Shown here piece after piece: positions 1-6,593 of a DNA stretch of 20,543 nucleotides. The translations under genes and the position numbers were made by a program. Origin of the DNA: CAYTEH01 sp964436765 (lineage in GTDB: Bacteria; Patescibacteriota; Gracilibacteria; Peribacterales; Peribacteraceae); NCBI GenBank assembly GCA_964436765.1, contig CAYTEH010000026.1, positions 1 to 20,543 on the forward strand, written 5' to 3'. The notes under the pieces were generated by a model. That model did not search any database. It was not told the origin of the DNA and was given only the letters and a program-made list of their open reading frames with translations. The first letter of the stretch is position 1. Every line of letters begins with the position of its first letter.

Positions 1-2891
1 CCCGCACCGCCTTCCACAGGACTCCACCATCCCCTGCGTGCGCCGACCGCCTCGATGGGATCGACGATGATGCGGGATAGACCGTTGATTTGCGCGATCG
101 GTTGAAAAGCAGGCAACACCGCGCTCATGGCCCGGTACGTCAGCCCGCCTCCGGAGCCGCCCCCGGCGTATCCGGGAACCCGCAACCAATTCAGGAACCA
201 CGGCCGCGACACCAAGCCGCCCGCGCCTCTCATTTCCCCCACGCCCGACCACCCACCCCAGCGGCCAAATCTTCCTGCGGTATAGGCGGCGCCGAGGGAC
301 CCGGCGCCCGCTCCGCCCACTTTCAGCAATTGCAGCCACCAAGGATCATCTGGATCGCCGTTCGGATTGATACTCAATAGCTTCTTCGTGACTTCCTCCA
401 CTTTGGTCTGCATCTCAACGTGTGTCGTCAGCACGCCCTCCAGCCCGTTCATGTATCCGGCTGCCGCCTCCATGTAGATGTTCCAGTCTTCCTCCATTTG
501 CATGAACAACTGCAGGTAGGCGGCGGCATACAGGCTCGGACGCTCCCCGGCGGGACGCTGCGCGATGGCCGTGAGACTGTCGGCCGTGAGCCTTTTCAAC
601 TGAGGACCACCGAGAGGATTCGGGACATCGCGCAGATGCGTGGCGAGTCCGGCAGTATCCGGAGCCGCGTTCAGAAGGGCGTTGGGGTTCGTTGCAGGAT
701 TGCCTCGCAAAGTCGCAAGCAGGGACGTATTAGCCATGAAACGGTCCCTGCCCGCCTCCATTTTAGGACGGTGCGTATTGATGGTGCTGACGATTCCCTT
801 CCGGCGCCCCTCGATTATTTTGCGGTTGGCTTCGGGCAGGTTTTCGATGGCGCCCGTGAGAATGTCGAAATCGCGCGGGAATCCCATGGATTCGCGCACG
901 TCACCCATCAGCTTGGCGCGGTGTTCATCGGCGGATGCGGGAGCCAGATAATCACCCACCCAGGGCAGGCGCCTGAGAACGGCGACGGCGGGCAGGGCGC
1001 GCACCAGATCGCGGGGCGATGACCGTATCGCTATGGTCGTTTCCAGCATGCGATGCATCTGCCGGCGGCCCGTCTGCGTGAACATTTCTTCAATCGAAGC
1101 CGGCACATCCATGCGGAGGGCGCCATTCGGGCCGAGTGCGAGATCGAAATATGCCGTGAATTTGCCGAGTTCCTGCTGAAGCGTTTTCTCAATGTACTCA
1201 CGGACGCGGGCGGTGTCCTGAGGAATCAATTTGGCAATCTCTTCGCGCGCGGCGGGATCGCTATGCGCCGTCGGAAGCAGCTCCACGATCCGCCCCCGCA
1301 CCGTCTCCGACAGATTGCCATGCGCCATGATCTTCTTTATGACCGATGCGCGGACAGCCTCTTCATTGCAGCGGGGAAGGGATTTGATAATGCTTTCCCG
1401 TACGCCGTCTTCGGCCACGGAAAGCGCGGGACCGGCGATAATTTCACCAAGGGCATGGTGGACTGTGAGCTGGCGAATGGACCGGATGGTGCCGATGCCT
1501 CCCGTGCGGTTCTGCTCCAGCATCTGGGCAATAATCCTGTTGCGGGCATCACGTATACGCCAGAGTTCGGGGTCTGCGTCGCGGATTTGCGTCTCGGTGG
1601 GGTTCGGCTGCGGAGGCCGCGGGCGCGGACGGGGCAACTTTTGCTCCTCTTCGACATTTTGCCGAAGCGCGGCTTCCAGTACTTCTCCGATCAGCCGCTC
1701 CGAAGGCATGGGCACGTTCTGTGCCAGATACTCCTGGGTGGCCAGATCGATTTGCCCGGTCATGTTCTGATACCGTTCCTTCACAAATTTTTGCGCGTTC
1801 TCCAGAATCCCCTGCGCCTGCTGCGGATACCCCGGCGTGCCCGGAGCATAGGACATGATCCAGCTGATCTCGGCATCCACCAGACGTGCGGCGAGGGCCA
1901 GCTTTTCCAGATCGGCGGGCTGCGTGTCGGCATTGATGAACTGCACGACGGGAATGCTGACTCGGCCGGCCGCTCTCCACTCGGCGGGCGCGGCCGCAAC
2001 GGCTTCGGGCGAACGGCATTCGATAACATTCGCCGGGCTCTGAGCTTCCAAATGGCTTTGGATGGAACTGCGTGCGGTCCCGACCTGCCGGGTCAGCTGA
2101 TCGATTCGCTCCTGAATCTGCTTTGCCCGTTCCTGGTTGCCGGCCTTCACTGCAGCCTCCCTTTCTTCGCGCGCCTCCTTTTTCATGAGGATCATCGCCC
2201 CGTAATTCCCGAGGCGCCCTCTGATGTGTAGGGTGGCACTGAGCGCGTTCATATGCGTCACAGCCTCCGTCTCCAGTTCCCGGGAAACGGTCACGGTGGG
2301 ATACTGCTGCCGCATGCGCGAATACGCCTGCATGTTCTGGTAATACTCCACCACGTTGCCGCCGACGTATTCAAAAAATGTCTGCCAGTGTGCATTGTCC
2401 AGCTGTTGCTCGCGTTCCCGCTCGTTGGGGTTGGCAACCTGACGCTGCCGAAGGCGCTGGCGCTGGCGCAGAAGCACGTTCATCACGAACGCCCGCTCGT
2501 ACCCCGTCAGTCCCGGATCCTCGAACATGGCGGTGGCGGCGTCGCGGATGGCAATTTCCGTAATCGGTTCGCCAGCCGTAAGAAACATGGGCACCTCGCG
2601 CCCGCCGGGCAGCACCAGCGTGCGCTGGCGAAGCAATCCCACGATGCGCTCACGCGCCACGGGATCCTGCGCCTGAGGCAGCAAATCGATCACCTGCTGT
2701 TTGCGCGCCGCGGCCAGACCCGTGCTTGCCATTATCATTTTGGCCACCTGGCTGCGAACTATCTCATCGGTGCATCCGGAGAGTAACTTGATGATCGCCT
2801 CCCGTTCGACGGGCAACATCTCGCGGATGCTGTTGCCCGGCCCCGTGAGGGCGCCGCCCAGATCGCCGATTGCTGTTTCAAAATTTGTCAT
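1..2891 (-). CDS. Large protein of unknown family, C-terminus cut by window edge
   Basis: I do not recognise the family. An uninterrupted minus-strand frame runs from ATG at 2891 to the window edge: 963 codons and no stop, so the C-terminus is missing. The product is mostly helical in composition, rich in Gln, Arg and Glu. Two related stretches of about 59 residues, near residues 30-88 and 498-556, share about 27 identical positions, with the pattern R-E-x-I-I-K, V-R, then L-L-P and A-R-E; they could be HEAT-like helical repeats. A Pro/Arg-rich linker lies near residues 416-432. After Trp851-Trp852 comes a Gly-rich, mildly hydrophobic segment (about 859-935). No signal peptide is seen. The start has no ribosome site of its own but overlaps the stop of a 12-codon ORF (ATGA). 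It is the third gene of a coupled minus-strand group. The plus-strand open frames across this region are shadows. Confidence 0.82.
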   Translation of the reverse strand, partial: MTNFETAIGDLGGALTGPGNSIREMLPVEREAIIKLLSGCTDEIVRSQVAKMIMASTGLAAARKQQVIDLLPQAQDPVARERIVGLLRQRTLVLPGGREVPMFLTAGEPITEIAIRDAATAMFEDPGLTGYERAFVMNVLLRQRQRLRQRQVANPNEREREQQLDNAHWQTFFEYVGGNVVEYYQNMQAYSRMRQQYPTVTVSRELETEAVTHMNALSATLHIRGRLGNYGAMILMKKEAREEREAAVKAGNQERAKQIQERIDQLTRQVGTARSSIQSHLEAQSPANVIECRSPEAVAAAPAEWRAAGRVSIPVVQFINADTQPADLEKLALAARLVDAEISWIMSYAPGTPGYPQQAQGILENAQKFVKERYQNMTGQIDLATQEYLAQNVPMPSERLIGEVLEAALRQNVEEEQKLPRPRPRPPQPNPTETQIRDADPELWRIRDARNRIIAQMLEQNRTGGIGTIRSIRQLTVHHALGEIIAGPALSVAEDGVRESIIKSLPRCNEEAVRASVIKKIMAHGNLSETVRGRIVELLPTAHSDPAAREEIAKLIPQDTARVREYIEKTLQQELGKFTAYFDLALGPNGALRMDVPASIEEMFTQTGRRQMHRMLETTIAIRSSPRDLVRALPAVAVLRRLPWVGDYLAPASADEHRAKLMGDVRESMGFPRDFDILTGAIENLPEANRKIIEGRRKGIVSTINTHRPKMEAGRDRFMANTSLLATLRGNPATNPNALLNAAPDTAGLATHLRDVPNPLGGPQLKRLTADSLTAIAQRPAGERPSLYAAAYLQLFMQMEEDWNIYMEAAAGYMNGLEGVLTTHVEMQTKVEEVTKKLLSINPNGDPDDPWWLQLLKVGGAGAGSLGAAYTAGRFGRWGGWSGVGEMRGAGGLVSRPWFLNWLRVPGYAGGGSGGGLTYRAMSAVLPAFQPIAQINGLSRIIVDPIEAVGARRGWWSPVEGGA

Positions 2892-2926
2892 GGAGATGGA
2901 TGTCGGTGTCCGATGAATGCGCTCAT
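2888..2926 (-). CDS. 12-codon mini-ORF, possible translational-coupling leader
   Basis: The ATG at 2926 overlaps the stop of the upstream 149-aa gene (ATGA) and is preceded, six bases away, by GGGAGG (plus-strand complement 2933-2938), one of the few clear Shine-Dalgarno sites in the window. It would encode MSAFIGHRHPSP. Its TGA overlaps the ATG of the large gene, again as ATGA. The large gene has no ribosome site of its own, so the mini-ORF may hand ribosomes to it by reinitiation. It could instead be chance, with the large gene starting elsewhere. The peptide itself is not recognised. Confidence 0.4.
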   Translation of the reverse strand: MSAFIGHRHPSP

Positions 2927-3372
2927 ACGAAACCTCCCGGCGGAGTCACCTCCAGTGCGGGAGCGGGCGGAGCGGGAGTCGCAAACACCTGCCCGGGCCT
3001 GAAGAAGCGCATGACCCGATCCATCACCGTCCTTACGCCCCCCGCCTCCATACGCGACCACGCCCCGGATACGATGACGGGCGCCAGGAACGCCGCTGCG
3101 CCTGCGCCCAATGCCGTAATGATCGGATGCCGGAACGGAAACTTGATCGCTTTCATCAGGAACCCCTCGCGGCGCTCCGCCTCGTCGTGGGCGTCTTCCA
3201 GATCGGCGATGACATCGGGATGCGCCCCCGGAAGCGCGCTTGCCAGCGTGCGCCTGTCCCGGAGCGCGAGACTGGCGGCAAGCGAGGTATCCAGGCCGTG
3301 ATCCTCGAGCACCGCGCGCATGCCTTCCACGCGCGCTTCATGCCGTTCCATTGCGCCTTCATGTGAACTCAT
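2923..3372 (-). CDS. 149-aa unknown protein with one membrane segment
   Basis: Family not recognised. The first ~75 residues are charged and helical, rich in Glu, His and Arg. One hydrophobic segment at about residues 83-103 could cross the membrane. The tail, about 131-149, is Pro/Ala-rich (PAPPAPAL). There is no cleavable signal peptide, so if inserted it is a single-pass protein. Its ATG overlaps the TGA of the preceding 143-aa gene, and its own TGA overlaps the mini-ORF start, so all these genes are probably translated from one transcript. A role linked to the large downstream protein is likely from this coupling, but nothing shows what it is. Confidence 0.75.
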   Translation of the reverse strand: MSSHEGAMERHEARVEGMRAVLEDHGLDTSLAASLALRDRRTLASALPGAHPDVIADLEDAHDEAERREGFLMKAIKFPFRHPIITALGAGAAAFLAPVIVSGAWSRMEAGGVRTVMDRVMRFFRPGQVFATPAPPAPALEVTPPGGFV

Positions 3373-3800
3373 GAGGTGTGTGGTGAAGAAGCCGGTTTGA
3401 GATTCGATTCCAGGAGGAGATGCCGCAGGCCTGAGAGTTCGGCCACCGCCCGCAGGTCATCCGCGATCTTCACCGAGCCAAGGACGCCCTGCACGCACTC
3501 GCGCAGGAAGCCGGCCCCCATGGTGAAGAGCAGGTTCATGATCAAAGACTTGGGCACGCAGCCGATTGCAGCCATGGCATCGTCGAAGGACCCCGGCTCT
3601 TTCATGCCCTCCAGTTTTGCCAGCAACGCTTCGAACGCCGGATCCTTCCTGCGGAAAATATTGCGCCGGACTTTCAGCTGCCGCTCCGTCTCGTAACTCG
3701 TGAGCATCTCCTCCATCACGATCCACCCCTCCCGCACCTTCGCGGGAAGCTTCTCGAACACCATCCGTTCCTCAGCCGTCAGGTAGAGCGGGATCGACAT
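3369..3800 (-). CDS. 143-aa unknown protein, first gene of the left operon
   Basis: Family not recognised. It is a soluble-looking, helical protein. The start has acidic and basic helices (LTAEERMVFEKLPAKVREGW). A hydrophobic stretch at about residues 83-99 (PKSLIMNLLFTMGAGFL) is short and may be a buried helix rather than a membrane segment. It ends in ATGA overlap with the 149-aa gene. An extended -10 (TGTTATAAT) lies 38 bases upstream of the start, in the short gap after pyrC, so this is probably the first gene of its own operon rather than a continuation of pyrC. No Shine-Dalgarno is visible. The hypothetical status is firm; the reading frame is supported by coupling to the next gene. Confidence 0.75.
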   Translation of the reverse strand: MSIPLYLTAEERMVFEKLPAKVREGWIVMEEMLTSYETERQLKVRRNIFRRKDPAFEALLAKLEGMKEPGSFDDAMAAIGCVPKSLIMNLLFTMGAGFLRECVQGVLGSVKIADDLRAVAELSGLRHLLLESNLKPASSPHTS

Positions 3801-3838
3801 GTGTGTGTTTGGTGTGGGAAAGCCGAAAGCTTCAAAAG

Positions 3839-3847
3839 ATTATAACA
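3839..3847 (-). promoter_or_regulatory. Extended -10 promoter for the left operon
   Basis: On the minus strand TGT precedes a perfect TATAAT (plus 3839-3844), giving the extended -10 form TGnTATAAT. No good -35 is present, which extended -10 promoters can do without. Transcription would begin near 3832, leaving about 32 bases of leader before the 143-aa gene. Confidence 0.55.
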
Positions 3848-3892
3848 GAAAACGCCCTTCCGCCCTATTGATGGAACCGGGTGATTGTGATG

Positions 3893-5245
3893 CTATACCA
3901 CTTTCGTGACCGCACCGGTCACCGCCCAACCCTCGAACGGCGTCCAACCGCACTTGCTGTGGAGTTTTTTGCCATGAATCGTCCATTCGGCCTTCGGGTC
4001 GACGATCGCGATGTCGGCCGGCGCGCCTTCTTTGATCCCCTGTTTGCCGAGGCCGAAGATGCGGTTGGGGCTTGCGAAGCAGAGACGGACGATGTCCTGA
4101 TGTGTCAGCTTGGGATTTTGGAGTTGGGATTTGGGATTTTTTCCCGCCGCGACACTGAGCAGCAACGGTACCATCGTCTCGACTCCGGGAACTCCCGAAG
4201 GAGCGCTGAGTGGCTGCCCTGATTTTTTCTCCTCGAGCGTGTGCGGCGCGTGGTCGGTAGAGACGCAGTCGACCGTGCCGTCCGCGACGCCTTTCCAGAG
4301 AGCTTCCTGATGCTCGCGCGTGCGCAGCGGCGGATTCATTTTCGCAAGCGTGCCGAGGCTGGCGTAATCGTCGGTCGTCAGGAAGAGGTGATGAGGAGCG
4401 ACCTCGCACGTGACCGTGATGCCGGATTTTTTCGCGGCGCGCACCAGGTCGATTCCTTGCTTCGTGGAGAGATGCGCGACATGGAATTTTGTCCCGAATT
4501 TTTTTGCGAGCCCGATGGCGAACTCAATCGACTTTGCCTCCGATTCCGCGGGGCGCACCTCGGAATGCGCGGCAATATCGGACCGCGTGTTTTTGGCTGC
4601 GGACTGCGCGTTCATGTCGCTATCCTCGCAGTGCGCAACGAGCGTTAGCCCAAGCTCCGCGCACGTCTTGAAGATGTCTTCCACAATCGCGCCGGCGACC
4701 TTCTGGTTCCCCGTCGAGTGATCGAGATAGAGCTTCACCCCGCAGCAGCGCGAACGAAGGTCCGTCAGTGAGGGATCCGTGAACAGGCGTCTGAGTTCGG
4801 CGAGATGTTCTTTCTCGGTGACTCCGAAGAAAAACCTTCCCTCGATACGCTCGCGCTGACCGCGCGAGCTACTCGGGATGACAGACCGATCCCATCGCCG
4901 GATCTTGTCCGCCAACGCATCGACAGTGACTGTGGGCGGAATGGTATTTGGCATCTCACACACAGTCGTGACGCCTCCTGCAAACGCCGCTCCCATGCCG
5001 GTAGCTATCGTCTCCTTGTGCTCGAGCCCAGGCTCGCGGAAGTGCACGTGGCAGTCGATGAGGCCGGGGAAGAGCAACAACCCTGTTGCATCAACAATCG
5101 TATAATTGGTTTTTAGTTCCTGGTTTTTAGTTTTTAGTTCGGAAGGAGTGATCGACCTGATGATTCCATCTTCAATCAACACATCCGCCCTCTCCTCCCC
5201 GCCGGAGCGGACGATGGTGCCGTTTTTGATGAGAATGGAACCCAA
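3893..5245 (-). CDS. pyrC: Dihydroorotase (PyrC, amidohydrolase family), with repeat-derived insertions
   Basis: This enzyme closes carbamoyl-aspartate to dihydroorotate, the third step of pyrimidine synthesis, in the cytoplasm. With the TTG start at 5245 it has 450 residues, within the normal range. The metal-binding HxH lies in DCHVHFREPG (His66, His68). The lysine expected to be carboxylated is Lys171 in GVKLYL, followed by His205 (VAHCED), His258 (VAHLS) and Asp331 (STDHAPH). TTG is chosen because it begins the usual N-terminus (GSILIKNG); 29 further upstream codons are open, but they cover the repeated element at 5268-5299 and read as non-coding. TACAAT lies 8 bases before the TTG and no Shine-Dalgarno is seen. 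Three in-frame stretches look repeat-derived: residues 36-47, 121-137 and 369-380. The middle one is a full copy of the palindromic repeat clustered near 11.6 kb. The catalytic set is intact, so the protein is probably active. Confidence 0.93.
   Translation of the reverse strand: MGSILIKNGTIVRSGGEERADVLIEDGIIRSITPSELKTKNQELKTNYTIVDATGLLLFPGLIDCHVHFREPGLEHKETIATGMGAAFAGGVTTVCEMPNTIPPTVTVDALADKIRRWDRSVIPSSSRGQRERIEGRFFFGVTEKEHLAELRRLFTDPSLTDLRSRCCGVKLYLDHSTGNQKVAGAIVEDIFKTCAELGLTLVAHCEDSDMNAQSAAKNTRSDIAAHSEVRPAESEAKSIEFAIGLAKKFGTKFHVAHLSTKQGIDLVRAAKKSGITVTCEVAPHHLFLTTDDYASLGTLAKMNPPLRTREHQEALWKGVADGTVDCVSTDHAPHTLEEKKSGQPLSAPSGVPGVETMVPLLLSVAAGKNPKSQLQNPKLTHQDIVRLCFASPNRIFGLGKQGIKEGAPADIAIVDPKAEWTIHGKKLHSKCGWTPFEGWAVTGAVTKVV
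4106..4141 (-). repeat. AATCCCAA-type simple repeat coding within pyrC
   Basis: The minus strand holds several imperfect copies of AATCCCAA or AACTCCAA in a row, read in frame as KNPKSQLQNPKL (pyrC residues 369-380). Such tracts occur as dispersed non-coding repeats in many bacteria. Here one sits in a surface-like region between the barrel and the C-terminal strands. Confidence 0.65.
4838..4883 (-). repeat. Palindromic repeat copy A, inside pyrC
   Basis: On the minus strand it begins TGTCATCCCGAGTAGC, then has a GC-rich stem (CTCGCGC ... GCGCGAG), then GTATCGAGGGA. This matches repeat copies B-E at 11543-11773. It is read in frame and supplies VIPSSSRGQRERIEGR to dihydroorotase, just before the conserved FFFGVT strand. 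Confidence 0.85.
5105..5140 (-). repeat. ACTAAAAACC-type tandem repeat coding within pyrC
   Basis: The minus strand has three to four imperfect copies of AACTAAAAAC in a row, read in frame as ELKTKNQELKTN (pyrC residues 36-47). It lies in the N-terminal beta-sandwich, just before the conserved VDATG strand. It resembles spacer-type simple repeats rather than ordinary coding sequence. Confidence 0.65.
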
Positions 5246-5253
5246 GCGAAACC

Positions 5254-5259
5254 ATTGTA
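5254..5259 (-). promoter_or_regulatory. -10 box (TACAAT) of pyrC
   Basis: TACAAT matches five of six -10 consensus bases on the minus strand and ends 8 bases before the TTG start at 5245. Transcription would therefore start at or within a base or two of the start codon, giving a leaderless message. No clear -35 is seen; the conserved module element 5268-5299 fills that position. Confidence 0.5.
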
Positions 5260-5267
5260 TCGGGACA

Positions 5268-5299
5268 GGCGTTCCATGAGGAGGCAGAACTGATTTTTT
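5268..5299 (-). repeat. GIY-YIG module 5' element, copy 1
   Basis: Minus-strand sequence begins AAAAAATCAGTTCTGCC and ends CATGGAACGCC, 32 bases in all. It matches 12247-12278 at 30 of 32 positions. It lies exactly 89 bases upstream of the GIY-YIG gene at 5389 and points away from it; the pyrC -10 box begins 8 bases beyond its far end. Confidence 0.8.
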
Positions 5300-5388
5300 G
5301 TCTTCCTGTAGGGTAAAAGTGCTGTGTATCAAAACTTTCCGAAACAGAGGGCGTGGCCGCGTGGGTAGCAGACCACTAGCTTGATCAT

Positions 5389-5706
5389 ATGCGTCACTAT
5401 TGGGTCTACATGCTCAGGTGCTGTGATGGGAAGTACTACGTCGGTGTCACAAATGACATTACATATCGCATTGATCAGCATCAGAACGGAACGAACAAGA
5501 AGGCATTTACGCACAAAAGAAGGCCTGTGACCTTGGTGTACTCAGCGCAGTTCAGAGATATCAATGAGGCGATTGCATGGGAGAAGCAATTGAAGGGGTG
5601 GGGTAGAAAGAAAAAAGAGGCTCTCATGCATCAGGAACAGTTCAATCTTGAATGGTATGCAAAACGAAGTGGTGTACGCAGAAGCGCCGACCAGATGTCA
5701 TGCTGA
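5389..5706 (+). CDS. Small GIY-YIG endonuclease-fold protein, module 1
   Basis: A 105-residue protein that is essentially one GIY-YIG nuclease domain. The motif appears as Val6-Tyr7-Met8 and Tyr17-Val18-Gly19, followed by the likely catalytic Arg27, His31, and the metal-binding Glu65 in AWEKQLKGW. Single-domain members of this group (UPF0213/YhbQ-like) are widespread; their targets are generally unknown. The paralog at 11753-12157 is about half identical, sharing RRPVTLVYS and RKKKEAL. The last codons (QMSC-stop) are encoded by the start of a repeat (ATGTCATGCTGA), so the native C-terminus may once have been different. The gene lies between pyrC and pyrB-permease in the opposite orientation, and its 89-base leader resembles that of the paralog. 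No Shine-Dalgarno is present. Confidence 0.88.
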   Translation: MRHYWVYMLRCCDGKYYVGVTNDITYRIDQHQNGTNKKAFTHKRRPVTLVYSAQFRDINEAIAWEKQLKGWGRKKKEALMHQEQFNLEWYAKRSGVRRSADQMSC

Positions 5707-5865
5707 GGTGGCGCGCAACACGCAGCTGACATTTTGTATCCGATGATTGCGCGCCCACGAAGCATCAGGGCGGTATATCTTTATGCCACATGTCGTCCTT
5801 CGTGGCCCGCCCATCAACATTTTCCCGAAGTAAGTCGCAGCCGGGCGGGCGCCTCAGGATGACAT
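5695..5865. repeat. Inverted-repeat element 3' of GIY-YIG module 1
   Basis: The left end ATGTCATGCTGAGG (5695-5708) is repeated inverted at 5852-5865 with 13 of 14 bases matching. Inside, CCACGAAG near 5756 pairs with CTTCGTGG near 5797, and the inner arms resemble the outer ones (GGGCGGGC followed by GACATG), suggesting nested insertion of the same repeat. It fills the convergent gap between the nuclease gene and the permease gene and could also act as a bidirectional terminator. Confidence 0.7.
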
Positions 5866-5870
5866 GCTGG

Positions 5871-6593
5871 CTATGAGAAGAAGATGAGACGGATGGCGCC
5901 CAGGAAGACGATGACCGTGAGGAACCGCTCGAAGACGGCCGGCTTCACGAGTGCAAGGATGTGCTTGCCGATACTAACACCCGCGTACACAGCCGGAACA
6001 GAGAGGACGAGGAGCAGGACGATCTCGCGCGACCACTCGAAGCGCGTCAGATACACGGACGTCTTCCCCACGTTCATGAAAAACGCGATGAGGGACGACG
6101 TCCCCACAAACTGCTCCTTGGTGAGCCCGAACGCGAGCAGCACGGGCGACCGGAGCAGCGCGCCGTTGCCCACCATGCCGCCCAGGAATCCGTTGACGGC
6201 GCCGAGGCCGAGCAGATTCGCCTTCGACGGGCGTATCTTAGGCGTCCCGAATGCGAGATCGACTGTGCAGAACGCGATGCACAGGAGTCCAACAGTGATC
6301 TCCACCGCTCGCTCCGGAAGCACGAAGAGCAGCCAGCCCCCCGCGAAGCTGCAGGGGACGCCCAGCACCAGGTACCACCGGACGATGTCCCAGCGCGCAT
6401 AGCGCCGGAAGTGAATGATTTTGACGATCTGGATGACGAACGCGAGCAGCGACACCAGCACCACGCTCGCGCGGACGTCGATGAAAAACGTGGCGGCGAT
6501 CGTGAGGAGGATCCCGAGCCCCCCGCCCGCGATCGTGGAAACAATGCCTCCGAGGAACAAAATCGGAAGCAATAGGTAGAGCGAGGGCATCAT
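5871..6593 (-). CDS. TauE/SafE-type membrane permease
   Basis: A 240-residue polytopic membrane protein with roughly seven to eight hydrophobic segments. It has the two-half layout of the TauE/SafE (formerly DUF81) family: a first Gly-rich helix (STIAGGGLGILLTIA, near residue 20) and a second related one (NGFLGGMVGNGALL, near 140). Family members export sulfonates, sulfite or other organic anions; the substrate here cannot be read from sequence. The ATG overlaps the pyrB stop as ATGA, so it is translated with pyrB. A link to pyrimidine metabolism is possible, but coupling alone does not prove it. It ends just inside the inverted repeat 3' of the GIY-YIG module. Confidence 0.85.
   Translation of the reverse strand: MMPSLYLLLPILFLGGIVSTIAGGGLGILLTIAATFFIDVRASVVLVSLLAFVIQIVKIIHFRRYARWDIVRWYLVLGVPCSFAGGWLLFVLPERAVEITVGLLCIAFCTVDLAFGTPKIRPSKANLLGLGAVNGFLGGMVGNGALLRSPVLLAFGLTKEQFVGTSSLIAFFMNVGKTSVYLTRFEWSREIVLLLVLSVPAVYAGVSIGKHILALVKPAVFERFLTVIVFLGAIRLIFFS

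Noticed and set aside
1053..2231. 392-codon plus-strand open frame, with others at 420-1022 and 2253-2786
   Set aside because: They are antisense to the minus-strand frame 2891-1, which is open for 963 codons, carries an internal protein repeat and is joined by ATGA overlaps to its neighbours. The plus frames have His/Arg/Gly-rich, shadow-like composition.
5246..5332. Longer pyrC start at 5332
   Set aside because: The 29 extra codons cover the module element 5268-5299 and the -10 box and do not resemble dihydroorotase; the family's N-terminus begins at the TTG.
6590..6592. Alternative genetic code with TGA read as glycine
   Set aside because: TGA ends pyrB, the permease-coupled genes, dnaN and mfd at the expected family lengths, so it acts as a stop.
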